DNA from: Prorocentrum cordatum
Taxonomy: Eukaryota; Sar; Dinophyceae; Prorocentrales; Prorocentraceae
DNA length: 64,000 bases
Direction: 5' to 3'
Assembly (NCBI GenBank): GCA_963575745.1
Contig: CAUYUJ010017812.1
Span: 98,501 to 162,500 of the forward strand
Below are positions 1 through 10,302 of this stretch, piece by piece. Position numbers and translations under genes: made by a program. Numbering within the stretch: the stretch's first letter is position 1; each line of letters begins with the position of its first letter. The notes under the pieces were generated by a model. The model did no database searches. It was not told the origin of the DNA and saw only the letters and a list, made by a program, of their open reading frames with translations.

Positions 1-1253
1 GGTCGCCTTCCGTTGCACCTGCGCGGCCAGCAATGCATTTGGAGCACGGGGCCTGGGTTCTGGCGCCAGCGTGCCCCGAAGATTCGCGAGCGCAATTTAC
101 TGCTTCCGCGTGCTCGCTAAGACTGCAGTCTGTGCTTTCATTGCTGGCGCAGCGTCGATGATGAGCGCGCAGCAGCAGAGCATTCGCTGGTTGCCAGGTT
201 GCCATTCGGTGGTCAGGCCCCTGCGCTGCTTCTGGCGCTGGCGCGCCCAGGAATGCCTTCCGAGCTTCGTCGATTCAGCGCCGATTTCCGGCGCCAAGGT
301 GTCCAGACCCGCATTCTCGATTTCGCGGTTCGCGCGCCTGCGCCGCGCATGATTAGCGATTGCCAGCGATTTGGCTTTCGTCTGAGGTGGCCGAGAATAG
401 TGCGTCCATTGGTCTTGGGGCCTTCGCGCCATTTCGTGCAAACCTGCCGCTCAGGTGCCTCGCGCCCCACCGCTGAGCGATGGTGTGCGGCGGGGCCGCC
501 TTCCGTGAGGGCTTTACTGTCAGGTGCCGTGCTTGTGCATACATCCCTGGCGGGCGATTTTGGCAAAGGGTTCGGGCGTTCGATCGGCCCAACCTCCTTG
601 CTTTGGAGCTTGCGCTGGCGGGCCGCACCGCTAATCGCACCAATGCAGCGTGCCTCCGCCTTGTTTTGTACTAGTTCCTGTCCATGCGAAGCTTATAGAG
701 GGATCCGTTCACAACACCGCACTGGATCAAGCAAATGAAACGCTCATTCGGAAGTTACCTGTTCGCGCAGGAGAGCGGACCACGCCGTGCCGTGCAAGCT
801 GCGTTCGAACCAAGCTGGTTTCGCCCAAGGGTGACGCGAGCGGCCCCCCTGGCCGCGATTGACGTCAAAGGGGGGTCGCCGGGATGCGCAGCAGCGTCAC
901 TGTGCGAGTTGGTGCCGTTGGAGGCGGAGCGGAGCGGAGGACTCTCTTCTTTCCCTCCTTCTTGCTGGGTGGGGCTGTAGCCGCTGGCGCGCCGTCGGTG
1001 ACAGCTGGGCGCGTTCGAAAAACTGGTTGCGGGACGCAGGTGCGGGCTCTCTGGGGCTGCAACGTTGCGTGCGCCCATGTCCCGGTGCAACAGCAGTATC
1101 GGTCATGATCCGTTGCAGCCAGTCATTGTTGTTGTGCGCGCAAGCATGCAGCACCGTGGCTGTGTTGGCTCAGGCAAATCACACACTCAAGTGCTACAGC
1201 GCAGCAGCTGCGTTGCAGATCACCTGCAGGCTCCTGTCCTGTACTGCTGCGTC
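1..1253. other. Non-coding leader upstream of split gag
   Basis: No convincing gene. The first ~660 bases are diverged minisatellite-like sequence with words such as GCGCGCCCAG and TTGCATTC, seen again in the arrays further right. The rest (700-1253) is the presumed 5' leader of the outer retroelement. Short open frames here lack recognisable domains and are read as chance GC-rich frames. Confidence 0.5.
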
Positions 1254-1610
1254 ATGGCTTCGTTCTCAGCAGATGAGATCAGCTCGGACCTCGCCGGCCT
1301 CCCGCAGGGAGCATTCGCAGGCGCTTCCACAGAAGATATTTTGGAGTTCGCCAAGTTCGTCTGCTCTGTAGACGAAAACGCCAAGCCTAAACATGACCTT
1401 CGCTTTTACACTGGCACGGCGCGTGCCATGGCAGAGGTCGTGCAGGGCGTCCAGATGGAGGATTACGCAGACGACTTCATCCGCGACTCCCTCAAGACTA
1501 GCTTGGTGCTCCACGACAAGCCGTTCGCCTCTTCCGGCCCTGAGGGTTGGAAAGAATTTGTTTTGACGCCTGCTATGCTGTCGCTGGCTCTGCGTGCGCA
1601 GGGTAGGTTT
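1254..1610 (+). pseudogene. gag: Gag of outer YR retroelement, N-terminal half (split by insertion)
   Basis: The ATG at 1254 opens about 119 residues matching the start of the two other Gag proteins in the window (minus strand from 27189; plus strand from 44315). Shared words are FSA-E near the start, LPQGA, a C-S-VDE/VD-P block with K-HDL, and the segment before the R-[AV]-Q-R-K motif. At 1611 the reading runs into a 188-bp repeat. The missing half is found 14.8 kb away at 16385, in register with the homologues. Gag is expected to form the structural particle of the retroelement. Split like this, the gene cannot make a full Gag. Homology is read by eye from three copies in this window. Confidence 0.75.
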
Positions 1611-1798
1611 GCGCAGTTTCTGAGGAGGCTGTGCATTCGGGAAACGAGGTTTTCGCGGACACCCCAAAACGGGTTATTCTTCGTATCAAATCATTGCAGG
1701 TTGCTCCCCTTATATTGCAATATCGATGGTCTTTCACCGTCGGTATTGTTTTCTCGAGCGCAGGCCCAGGGGGTAGTTCCGCGCGCTTTTCGCGGACC
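1611..1798 (+). repeat. Split direct repeat A1
   Basis: Begins GCGCAGTTTCTGAGGAGG and matches 15937-16143 almost base for base, except that the right copy has an extra ~19 bases after CAATATCGATGG. It marks the left edge of the nested element. Confidence 0.85.
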
Positions 1799-1859
1799 TC
1801 CTGGTTGGGTTTTGATCGCACCCACGCTGCCGAGATCGCCCCCGCAGGCGGGTGCGCGC

Positions 1860-2285
1860 CCCTGCTGACAACCCGCGCCACGCTTGGCCTGGTTGCTGCA
1901 GTGCGGCATTCTTCGCCCCCTGCCTTGCGCAGTGCGGCGTGCCCCCCGCTGCCAACCTGCGCCGCGCTTGGCCTGGTTGCTGCAGTGCGGCATTCTTCGC
2001 CCCCTGCCTTGCACAGTGCGGCGTTCCCCCTGCTGCCAACCTGCGCCTCTCGTGGCCCGGTTGCTGCAGTGCGGCATTCTTCGCCCCCTGCCTTGCGCAG
2101 TGCGGCGTGTCCCCTGCTGCCAACCTGCGCCTCTTTTGGCCTGGTTGCTGCGGTGCGGCATTATTTTCGCGCCCTGCCTTGCGCAGTGCGGTGTGCCCCC
2201 TGCTGCCAACCAACCTGCGCCTCGCTTGGCCCGGTTGCTGCAGTGCGGCATTGTTTTAGCGTCCTGACCCGACCCCGTTTGCCTT
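1860..2285 (+). repeat. Minisatellite, ~84-bp unit, about 5 copies
   Basis: The unit carries TGGTTGCTGCAGTGCGGC followed by TTCGCCCCCTGCCTTGC and CTGCCAACCTGCGCC. Copies begin near 1884, 1968, 2052, 2134 and 2226. It lies in the leader of the nested element. Open frames over it are a by-product of the repeat period. Confidence 0.85.
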
Positions 2286-2289
2286 GGGG

Positions 2290-3335
2290 GAGCGGTCCAG
2301 CAACCCTTGTGACGCTCAGGAGCGGCCCCCAGTCTTTTGGTGCGCGGTGCCAGCAACCCTGTGACGCTCAGGAGCCGCCCCCACTTGCACGTGGGAGCGC
2401 GGTCCAGCAACCCTGCGACGCGCAGGAACCGCCCCCATTTGCAGTGGCGAGCGCGGCCCCAACACCTTGTGAGGCTCAGGAGCCGCCCCCATTTGCACGT
2501 GGGAACGCGGTCCTGCAACCCTGTGACGCGCAGGAGCCGCCCCCATTCGCACGTGCGAGCGCGGTCCAGCAACCCTGTGACGCTCAGGAGCCGCCCCCAG
2601 TCTGCTGGTGCGCGGTCTCAGCAATCCTGTGACGCTCAGGAGCCGCCCCCCATTTGCATTGGGAAGCGGTCCAGCAACCCTGCGACGCTCAGGAGCCGCC
2701 CCAGTTGCACCGGGGAGCGGTCCAGCAACCCTGTGACGCTCAAGAGCTGCCCCCCTCTGCCGGTGCGCGGCCCAGCAATCCTGTGACGCTCAGGAGCCGC
2801 CCCCAGTTGCACGTGGGAGTGCGGTCCAGCAGCCCTGCGACGCACAGGAGCCGCCCCCATTTGCAGTGGCGAGCGCGGCCCCAGCAACCCTGCGACGCGC
2901 AGGAGCCGCCCCCATTTGCACGTGGGAGCGCGGTCCAGCAACCCTGTGACGCGCAGGAGCCGCCCTCATTCGCACGTGCGAGGGCGGTCCAGCAACCTGT
3001 GACGCTCAGGAGCCGCTTCCAGTCCCACACTGGAATGCGGTCCTAGCAGCCCTGTGACGTTCAGGAGCCGCTTCCAATCTGCTGGATTACGGTCCCAGCA
3101 ACCCTGTGACGCTCAGGAGCCGCCCCCATTTGCATTGGGGAGCGGTCCAGCAACCCTGTGACGCTCAGGAGCCGCCCCAGTTGCCCTGGGCAGCGGTCCA
3201 GCAACCCTGTGACGCTCAGGAGCCGCTTCCAGTCCCACACTGAATTGCGGTCTCAGCAGCCCTGTGACGCTCAGGAGCCGCCCCCAGTCTTCTGCCGGCG
3301 CGCGGTCCAGCAACCCTGTGATGCTCAGGCGGGTT
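2290..3335 (+). repeat. Minisatellite, ~55-62-bp unit, about 17 copies
   Basis: The unit core is GGTCCAGCAACCCTGTGACG, then CTCAGGAGCCGCCCCCA and a variable spacer such as TTTGCACGTGGGAGCG. Spacers fall into a few recurring types that alternate, so the array has a higher-order pattern. Confidence 0.85.
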
Positions 3336-3880
3336 CTAGCGGGGGATGCGCGAATGCTCCTTCGCATGGGCCAAAATGGCCACAGTGACCAAAAATACCT
3401 CCCGCCTTGTTCTGGTCCTGTGGCGGCGGAGGCAAGTCTGGAGGGGCGCTGGATTCCCGCCTCCCCATGACGCTCCCCGTCGGCCTGGGTGCTCCTCTCA
3501 GGCCACGGGGAGGGATAGGGAGCGGGTCGTTGCCACGGCCGGATCCTTGTCGCCACGGCCCCTCCAAGCCGACCCAAGTGCCCTCCGTCTCTCGTTGCAG
3601 GGGGCACTGGGAGGATTGCATTCGACACCGGCTGCCCCCCTGCCCGCGTGAAACGCCGATGGGGAGCAGCGCTTGGTTTCGGCAGGAGGCGGAGGAGGAG
3701 CCCTCATCCCGCTAACCTTCCCTTCCGCAGAACGGTGGTCCTCGAGGGACGGCATCCGTCCTTCTAGCTTGCGTATGGTGAGGAATCACCGTTGTCGGAA
3801 AGAGGAGGTTTCTACGTCCATTCACGCTCGCGGACGCCGCCCCGCACAGGTTCGCAATCGCGGCGGGAGTTGGTCGGCCA
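3336..3880. other. Unassigned spacer
   Basis: No gene recognised. It holds GC-rich unique sequence between two minisatellites. GGGCCAAAATGGCC at 3369-3382 is a short palindrome. No ORF has recognisable domains. Confidence 0.4.
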
Positions 3881-4740
3881 GGCACCAGCGCGCCCAGATT
3901 TGCATTCCGAGCTCGATTGTCATGCTTTTGGCGCCGCCGCGTGCAGAATTTCATTCCTAGTTTTTTTTTTGCAAGTTTGGGCGTGTGCTAGCCCAGAATT
4001 GCATTCTAAGCCCTTTCGCGTTTCTGGGCCGCCGCGAGCACCCAGAATTGAGCCTGAATTTGTGCTGACTCCACCGCGCCCAGAATTGCATTCTGAGCTC
4101 TATTTCACGTGTTTGGGCACGTGCGCGCCCAGACTTGCAGTCTGCTTTATCTCGCATTTGCAGCGCCGCTGCGCCCAGACTTGCATTCTGAGCTCGTTTT
4201 CGCGTTTCCGGAGCCTCCACAACGAGATTCGCAATTGCGGCGAGTTGCTCACTCTGGCACCAGCGCGCGAGCTCGATTCTTTCGGCGCCTCTGCGCCCAG
4301 AAGTGCATTCTGAATTCGATTTCACGTGTTTGGGCCCCTGCACTCCCAGAATGCATTCTGAGCTCAATTTCGCGGTTCTGGCGCTGCAACGCCCAGATTC
4401 GCAAGTAGGGCACGTTTCCCATCATTCTGGCACCAGCGCGCCCAGCCAGCGCTGGCGGAAGCAGAATCGCATTCTGCATTTCGCTGTTCCAGCGCAATTT
4501 CGTCATTCTGGCACCAGCGCGCCCAGAATTGCATTCTGAGCTCTATTTTCCGGTTTGGGCGCCTGCGCGCCCAGAATTGCATTCTGAGCTCGATTTCGCG
4601 TGCTTGGGCGCTTGCGCGCTCAGAATTGATTATGAGCTCTATTTTCCGGTTTGGGCGCCTGCGCGCCCAGAACTGCATTCTGAGCTCGATTTCGCCTGCT
4701 CGGGCGCTTGCGCGCCCAGAATTGCAGTCAGAGCTTAATT
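3880..4740 (+). repeat. Degenerate minisatellite with CAGAATTGCATTCTG core
   Basis: Units of roughly 55-65 bases carry GCGCCCAGAATTGCATTCTG followed by AGCTCGATTTCGCG and a TTGGGCG word. Copies are diverged at the left and cleaner at 4510-4740. The 15-base core is a near-palindrome and recurs in other arrays of the window in both orientations. Confidence 0.8.
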
Positions 4741-4867
4741 CCGGTGCAAAACTGTCTACAGAAATTTTGGTCGTTTCGACTGGTCCACCCCTCTACAGAG
4801 GAATGCCACCTCTAAAGGTTTTTGCCCGCGTCTAAAGCGCCACAGTGGCCCTGTCTAAAGGGGTTGC

Positions 4868-5312
4868 CCGGGGATTCTGAAAGCATTCTGAGAGGAATCT
4901 GAGAGGATTCTGAGAGCATTCTGAGAGGATTCTGAGAGCATTCTGGGAGGATTCTGAAAGCATTCTGAAAGCATTCTGAAAGGATTCTGAAGCATTCTGC
5001 GAGGATTCTGAGAGGATTCTGGAAGCATTCTGCGGGGATTCTGAAAGCATTCTGAGAGGATTCTGAAAGCATTCTGAGGGGATTCTGAAAGCATTCTGAG
5101 GGGATTCTGAAAGCATTCTGAGAGGATTCTGAATGCATTCTGAGGGGATTCTGAAAGCACTCTGAGAGGATTCTGAAAGCACTCTGAGAGGATTCTGAAA
5201 GCACTCTGAGAGGATTCTGAAAGCACTCTGAGAGGATTCTGAAAGCACTCTGAAAGCACTCTGAGAGGATCCCGAGGGGATTCTGAGAGGATTCTGAAAG
5301 CATTCTAAGTGA
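4868..5312 (+). repeat. Minisatellite, ~20-bp unit, about 21 copies
   Basis: The unit is AGGATTCTGAAAGCATTCTG with small variants (AGCACTCTG in the right third). It ends about 60 bases before the zinc-finger frame at 5371. Confidence 0.9.
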
Positions 5313-5370
5313 TACCGGAACGATCCCAAGCGATTCCGGGCCGATTTTCGCATGACGTAGCCTAAGCACG

Positions 5371-5910
5371 ATGGCTCAACCTCCGAGTTTGACTTCGTGT
5401 CCTTACTGTGCTTTACCTATACCTGCAGAATTGTTGTTCGCTCACCTTGCGACTCATGAAGGATATGTGAATGCATTTTTTGGACGAGGTGGCTCTTCGC
5501 AGTCGCAATCTGCCCTGGTGCCAGCAGTGCCACAATCGGGGCCAGAGTCACCTGCACGTCGACTCGTTCCACTTGCAGCCGAGCCAGCTCCGCCGGCGCA
5601 ACCGCCGCCAATCCCTTTACATGATGCGCCGCGATCGGTAGGTTTCCACCGATGTTCTAGCATGCAGCTTCCCGAACTTCTGCAACACCTCGACGATCGG
5701 AAAGAGGCCGGAATCCTTCAGGACCTTCTTTCTGAAGGTGTTGTCCGCCCGCTTGGGCACTGTGGCTGCAACGCTTCTCGGCCGACCCTGAGACCAAGTC
5801 AAAGAGCCAGCCAGGCAGTCAAAGGCAGAGGCCATGGCCCTATAGCTTCAGCCAGATGCACTCGTTGTCAAGCGCACCCACTCTGTCGATTTCAGTGGAA
5901 CTCCGTTTGA
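5371..5910 (+). CDS. N-terminal zinc-finger part of Merlin-like transposase (frame 1)
   Basis: The ATG at 5371 opens 179 codons. Residues 9-28 form a C2H2-like finger (C-x2-C-x11-H-x3-H, CPYC...HLATH). A Pro/Ala-rich linker follows, then a Cys cluster (GHCGC ... RCTRC) near 5760-5870 that resembles the zinc ribbon preceding IS1595/ISXO2 transposases. The next frame takes over around 5865-5875: the words after RCTRCQ in this frame (AHPLCRF) parallel KRTHSVDF in the next, where the sequence continues into the catalytic domain. A one-base indel or a small intron probably separates the two parts of one protein. DNA-binding is inferred. Confidence is moderate for the finger and lower for the exact join. 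Confidence 0.5.
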   Translation: MAQPPSLTSCPYCALPIPAELLFAHLATHEGYVNAFFGRGGSSQSQSALVPAVPQSGPESPARRLVPLAAEPAPPAQPPPIPLHDAPRSVGFHRCSSMQLPELLQHLDDRKEAGILQDLLSEGVVRPLGHCGCNASRPTLRPSQRASQAVKGRGHGPIASARCTRCQAHPLCRFQWNSV

Positions 5911-7666
5911 GGGGAGCCGAAATAAACTTGGCTTGGTTACAACGTTCAAACTGGCTGCACACTGGTTGGACGGGACTGGCGTCGGGAAAACCGCTCGGGC
6001 ATTGAAGATATGTGACAGCACGGTATCTGCAATGTGGAGCAAGCTGAGACTTCCAGTGGCGTGGCAGCAGCAGAACTTACCCAGGATTGCCGATTCAGAG
6101 TGCATCGTGGATATCACGTGGGGTCCGCATCGGAGACAGGTTCGGTACGGCGTGCCAGCGCGTCCTCTCAAGTTCGAGAGCTACATCTTTCAAGTGGCAG
6201 TGGCATTCAGGGTCTTCCAAGGCGTCCGGCGATTCCTACCTGGAACTCTTCGTGTGCAACGTGTCCTCAGCAAAGATGCCGCGTACAACAAAAACGTGTT
6301 GTTGACAATGTTGGACCCTTCCTGCGCAATAGTTTCGGACCAGGGCTTCGAATGGGCACGCCTCCCGCATTTCTCTGCCCGAGCCTCAACAGTCAACCAT
6401 TCAGTAGAATGGGTTTCGGCCGACGGTGCAACAACAAATTTGGGCGAATCCTTCAATGGACTATTGAAGAAAATGGGTAGCCAGCTGAGTATGTGGAAAG
6501 GCCGGGTTGCTGATTCAGAACTTGAAGTCCGATGGCAGGAATTGGCTTGGAGAATCAATTCAAAACTAAACACAAGCGTCATCCCTGCTGGCGCGAAATT
6601 GGTCAAATATGCGGCAGTTTTGGCAGAATACCAAGCGAGCACCCAGGGAAGACTACCAGCAGTGGTTCCTGAAGCGCGACGAGCGCTGGAAATGTCACGA
6701 ATACCTCTCCCGACGGGGGAACACAGAGTGAGGCGATTTCCAGCGAGAAGGTCCGAGCTGCTGAAGGCGTGCTGGCGCAGACTACGGGAGTGGTTGCGGG
6801 GGGATGCCGATACTTTGGAATTGGAGGGGCTCTCGAGGCAAGAACGTTTCTACTGCCACAGGTGGTGTGAGTGCTGGATTGGCATCAGCCACACCTCCAC
6901 AGGCCCTGAAAGCAATAGAGTCTTGCATCTCCAGAGAGCCTCAAAAATATATCGTCGTCAGCTCCAGACTGCGGAGAGGCACCCCGACGACGCACAGAAA
7001 GATGACTCCGACCCGAGCGAAGACCAGGAGAGCTCAGGCGCCACCATCGTCGACTCAGATGACGCGCCGCTGGTCCACAAGGCGAGCTCTCGACGAAGCA
7101 CGCGAAAGAGGCCCGCGGCAGACGTGCCAGAAAAAGATAAAGACGTAGAGATCAGCATTGAGGAGCTCGACGAGGCTCTGGCTCCCCACGGCAAGCGCTG
7201 CGATCCGTCTACACCGAAGGACGGGCATTGCCTGTTCCACGCCCTCCGAAAACTTGGGATGACAGACTACAGCATCTCACGCATGAGGGCTCGTGTGATG
7301 GAAGAGGCAGACCCAGCAGCCCTAGCAGCGGCAGCTGCCAATCTTGGTCGTACTGTGCAGCAGCACAAGGCTAAGCAGCTGCGGGACGACTACGCAGACG
7401 ACCTTGTGTTGGGCACTTTGGCGAGGATCTACGAAAAAACAGTGGTGGTGGTGAATACCGACAGCATTCGCACGCTTACCAGCATTGGTGTGGACCTCGA
7501 CGGCGCAGTGCCCGACACACCCTTTTGGCTCGCCTACAACAGAGTGAATCATTACTATGGTACGCTCCCACAGACGCCCCCGAAGGAAGTGCCAGCAGGT
7601 GCGTCCAGTGCTTCACAATCTCTTGGATTGACAGGCTTTTTAGCTCAAAGGATCGAAAAACATTGA
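5846..7666 (+). CDS. Merlin/IS1595-like DDE transposase fused to OTU cysteine protease domain
   Basis: The frame is open from 5846, just after a TAG, to a TGA at 7664-7666, about 606 codons. The first ATG lies well inside, so the start is probably upstream in the zinc-finger frame. The N-terminal part shows the ISXO2/IS1595 layout: HSVDFSGTPFEG, a helix-turn-helix-like stretch, then candidate catalytic residues D (DITWG, near 6110), D (SDQGFEW, near 6338) and the NHSVEWV...TTNLGESFNGLLKK block (E near 6446). These families are related to eukaryotic Merlin transposases. A charged linker (7000-7190) includes IVDSDD. The C-terminal ~130 residues look like an OTU deubiquitinase domain: D-GHCLFHAL (Asp/Cys box near 7215-7245) and NHYYG (His box near 7550). 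The fusion could let the transposase trim ubiquitin from itself or host factors; that is inference. It lies within the nested retroelement, and no terminal inverted repeats were identified. Confidence 0.7.
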   Translation, partial: LQPDALVVKRTHSVDFSGTPFEGSRNKLGLVTTFKLAAHWLDGTGVGKTARALKICDSTVSAMWSKLRLPVAWQQQNLPRIADSECIVDITWGPHRRQVRYGVPARPLKFESYIFQVAVAFRVFQGVRRFLPGTLRVQRVLSKDAAYNKNVLLTMLDPSCAIVSDQGFEWARLPHFSARASTVNHSVEWVSADGATTNLGESFNGLLKKMGSQLSMWKGRVADSELEVRWQELAWRINSKLNTSVIPAGAKLVKYAAVLAEYQASTQGRLPAVVPEARRALEMSRIPLPTGEHRVRRFPARRSELLKACWRRLREWLRGDADTLELEGLSRQERFYCHRWCECWIGISHTSTGPESNRVLHLQRASKIYRRQLQTAERHPDDAQKDDSDPSEDQESSGATIVDSDDAPLVHKASSRRSTRKRPAADVPEKDKDVEISIEELDEALAPHGKRCDPSTPKDGHCLFHALRKLGMTDYSISRMRARVMEEADPAALAAAAANLGRTVQQHKAKQLRDDYADDLVLGTLARIYEKTVVVVNTDSIRTLTSIGVDLDGAVPDTPFWLAYNRVNHYYGTLPQTPPKEVPAGASSASQSLGLTGFLAQRIEKH

Positions 7667-7796
7667 AGGAATCTGTGATTGAGCTAGAATGATCTATAGT
7701 TTCACACCCGTTTCACACAGAATGCCGTTGGAATGATTTCGCGCAACTGGTGTGATAACAAAGATCATCACATCACATCTTCGATCACTGCGCCAG

Positions 7797-8300
7797 ACGT
7801 TTGCATGCTCCGATTGCCGATTGAGGCGTTTCCGTGCCCAGATTGCCGATTGAGACGTTTCCGTGCTCAGATTGCCGATTCGCGCGTGTCCGCTTTGATT
7901 GCCGATTCGGGCGTTTCGGTGCTCAGATGCCCGATTCGAGCGTTGCAGTGCTCAGATTGCGGGTTCGTGCGTTTCAGGGCTCAGATTGCACATGCGAGCG
8001 TTTCGGTGTTCAGCTTGCCAATTCAGGCGTTTCCGTGCTCAGATTGCAGATTCGGGTGTTTGCTCAGATTGCGGATTCGAGCGTTTCAGCGCTCAGATTG
8101 CGGATTCGGGCGTTTCCGTACTCAGATTGCCTATTCGGGGGTGTCGTTGCTCAGATTGCCGTTCTGGGCGTTGTTGCGTTCAGATTGCCGGTTCGTGCCT
8201 TCCAGGGCTAAGATTGCTGATTCCGGCGTTGCGGTGCTGAGGTTGCGGATTGAAGCGTTTCTGTATTCAGATTGCCCTTTCTGGCGTTGCACGACGTAGA
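7797..8300 (+). repeat. Minisatellite, ~28-33-bp unit
   Basis: The unit is GCTCAGATTGCCGATTCGGG followed by CGTTTCCGT with many substitutions, about 16 copies. It begins about 130 bases after the transposase stop and grades into the next array. Confidence 0.85.
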
Positions 8301-9135
8301 TTGCCATTTGGGCGGCTTGGATTGCAAATCTGGGCGCGCCTGGGGAAGCACGCAACAGCGCAAGAACGAGTTAAGATTGGAATTCTGGGCGCGCCTGCCT
8401 GAGAGAGCGCGGAATCGAGCTGCGATTGCAATTCTGGGCACGCCCGCTCGGGAAACACGAAAACTAATTCAGATTGCAATTCCGAGCGCGCCCCCTTGGG
8501 AGAGCGCGAAATCGAGTTCAGATTGGAATTCTGTGCGCGCCTGCTTGGGAAAGCGCGGAATCGAGCTGAAATCGCAATTCTGGGCGCGCCTGCCAAAGAG
8601 AGAGCGCAGAGTCGAGCTCAGATTGCAATTCTGGGCGCGATCGCTTCGGAGACGGCGAAAACGAGTTCAGATTGGAATTGTGGGCGCGCTTGCCTGAGAG
8701 AGCGCGGAGCCGAGCTCAGATTGCAATTCTGGGCGCGCCCGCTTGGGAAGCACGAAAACAAGTTCAGATTGGAATTCTGGGCGCGCCTGCCTGGGAAAGC
8801 GCGAAATCGAGCTCAGATTGCAATTCTGGGCGCGCGCCTGCCTGAGAAAGCGCGGAACCGAGCTCAGATTGCAATTCTGGGCGCGCCTGCCTGAGAGAGC
8901 GCGGAACCGAGCTCGGATTGCAATTCTGGGCGCGCCCGCTTGGAAAGCACGAAAACAAGTTCAGATTGCAATTCTGGGTGCGCCTGCCTGGAAGAGCGCG
9001 AATTCGAGCTCAGATTGCAATTCTGGGCGCGGCTGCTCGGAAAACACGAAATCATATTCAGGCTGCAATTCTGAGCGCGCTTGCTCGGGATATACCCCGA
9101 AAGCAGGTGCCGATCGGTATTATGGGCGCGCCTGT
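8300..9135 (+). repeat. Minisatellite, ~58-62-bp unit with TTGCAATTCTGGGCGCG core
   Basis: About 14 units carry GAGCTCAGATTGCAATTCTG, GGCGCGCCTGCCTG and AAAGCGCGAAATC. This is the reverse-orientation relative of the 3880-4740 array: the same CAGAATTGCA word is read on the other strand. Confidence 0.85.
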
Positions 9136-9239
9136 GCGGTTTGTTCCCTACACACTGTGGAGGTGTCCACCAGAGTACTTTAGACGGGGCCAAAAACCTT
9201 TAAAGTGTGTGCTTCTCTGTGGGAGAGGTGGCCAGGTCT

Positions 9240-10280
9240 AAACGACCACCTTCTTCTGTAAACTGGATCCGCCCATTCCGGCGCGGGCGCTAGCACGCGC
9301 TGATTCGCAATTGCGGCGCGACTTCGCCCGCTGATTGGATTCTGAGCTCGATTCCGCACGTTCGAGTCTCGCGCGCCCAGATTTACAATCGCGGTGCAGA
9401 TTTGCCATTCAACGCTGGGCATCCAGAGTTGCATTCTGCGCGACATTTGGTCCCTGGCGCTGGCGCTCTCGCCTGGCGTTGCCACGCCATTTCGCACTCG
9501 AGCGTGCAGCTGCCCGAATTGCTTTCTTGGGCCGACGCGCGCTGCAGGGTCCACGCACAAGACCCGGTCAGCTTGCACTGGGCACCTTGGGCACTCGGGG
9601 TCGGATGTGTGCAGGCGGCAGAAGCTAGTCCTTGATGGGGGGGCATTGGCTAACCCCCCACCTGAACACAACGGGGGCAGGGGTGCTCGTGCAGCACGCC
9701 TGTCCTCGACCGAACCCCGGGGGGCCCGCGTCCCAAACGGCACGTAATCGGCATATCCATGCTGACGCCCTTTCACCAGTGAACTCAAAATCAAATTCTG
9801 GTGTGGCTCGTGAAATTTGAGCTCCGGCCATTGAAAATTCGATCCGCTGCGGACGGATCTGTTAGAGCAATTTTTCGGGCAACCCGGAAAATAGCAGTCC
9901 GACGATGGTCGACCGAAGTAGCGTGGGATGAGCGGAAGCCCCCTCGCGTGCGGCCACTTGGCCAAAACAGGCCACGGTACGCTCAAAATAACTCTCTCCT
10001 TGCTCTAGCCCGTTGCTGGCTTCGCCGCTCACGCCTGTGAAATTCGCAATAGAAGGCCCAAAAGCACTGCATAGAAGGCCCATGCCCATTGCGGGACGCC
10101 AAGGCGCTGTCATCTCGCAGTCGGTTTCGCTGGACTCGCCTTTGCACAGGTTGTCTGGCGGCAGCCCCAAAGTGACTGTGATGGCATTCTTCCGAGGCTG
10201 GCCGGTGCGCCAACGACCCCCAGACCTAGGTTGCTTGTAGTAGAGGCTTCCACTGTCAGCAGTCTGGCTCTGTAGACGTT
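9240..10280. other. Spacer with inverted fragment of the R repeat
   Basis: No gene recognised. Bases ~9590-9806 are the reverse complement of a segment of the R unit (compare 29205-29420): shared words include the GCACACATCCGACCCC complement and TTAGCCAATGCCCCCC. The flanks are minisatellite-derived and unique sequence leading into the RT gene. Confidence 0.65.
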
Positions 10281-10302
10281 TGTGCCCAAGCAAGGCGGCA
10301 TA

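Noticed and set aside
1631-3046. Frames of 130-333 codons over the 84-bp and 60-bp minisatellites
   Set aside because: The unit lengths (84 and many ~60) preserve frame, producing periodic peptides without any other coding sign.
3365-3385. GGGCCAAAATGGCCACAG as a reverse-strand spliced leader
   Set aside because: Matches only the central 11 bases (GCCAAAATGGC), which is itself palindromic; flanks do not fit.
4812-5369. 185-codon minus frame rich in SESSQNAFRIL
   Set aside because: Direct translation of the 20-bp AGGATTCTGAAAGCATTCTG array.
7797-9135. CRISPR-like array
   Set aside because: Units are contiguous and diverged with no unique spacers; the context is eukaryotic.
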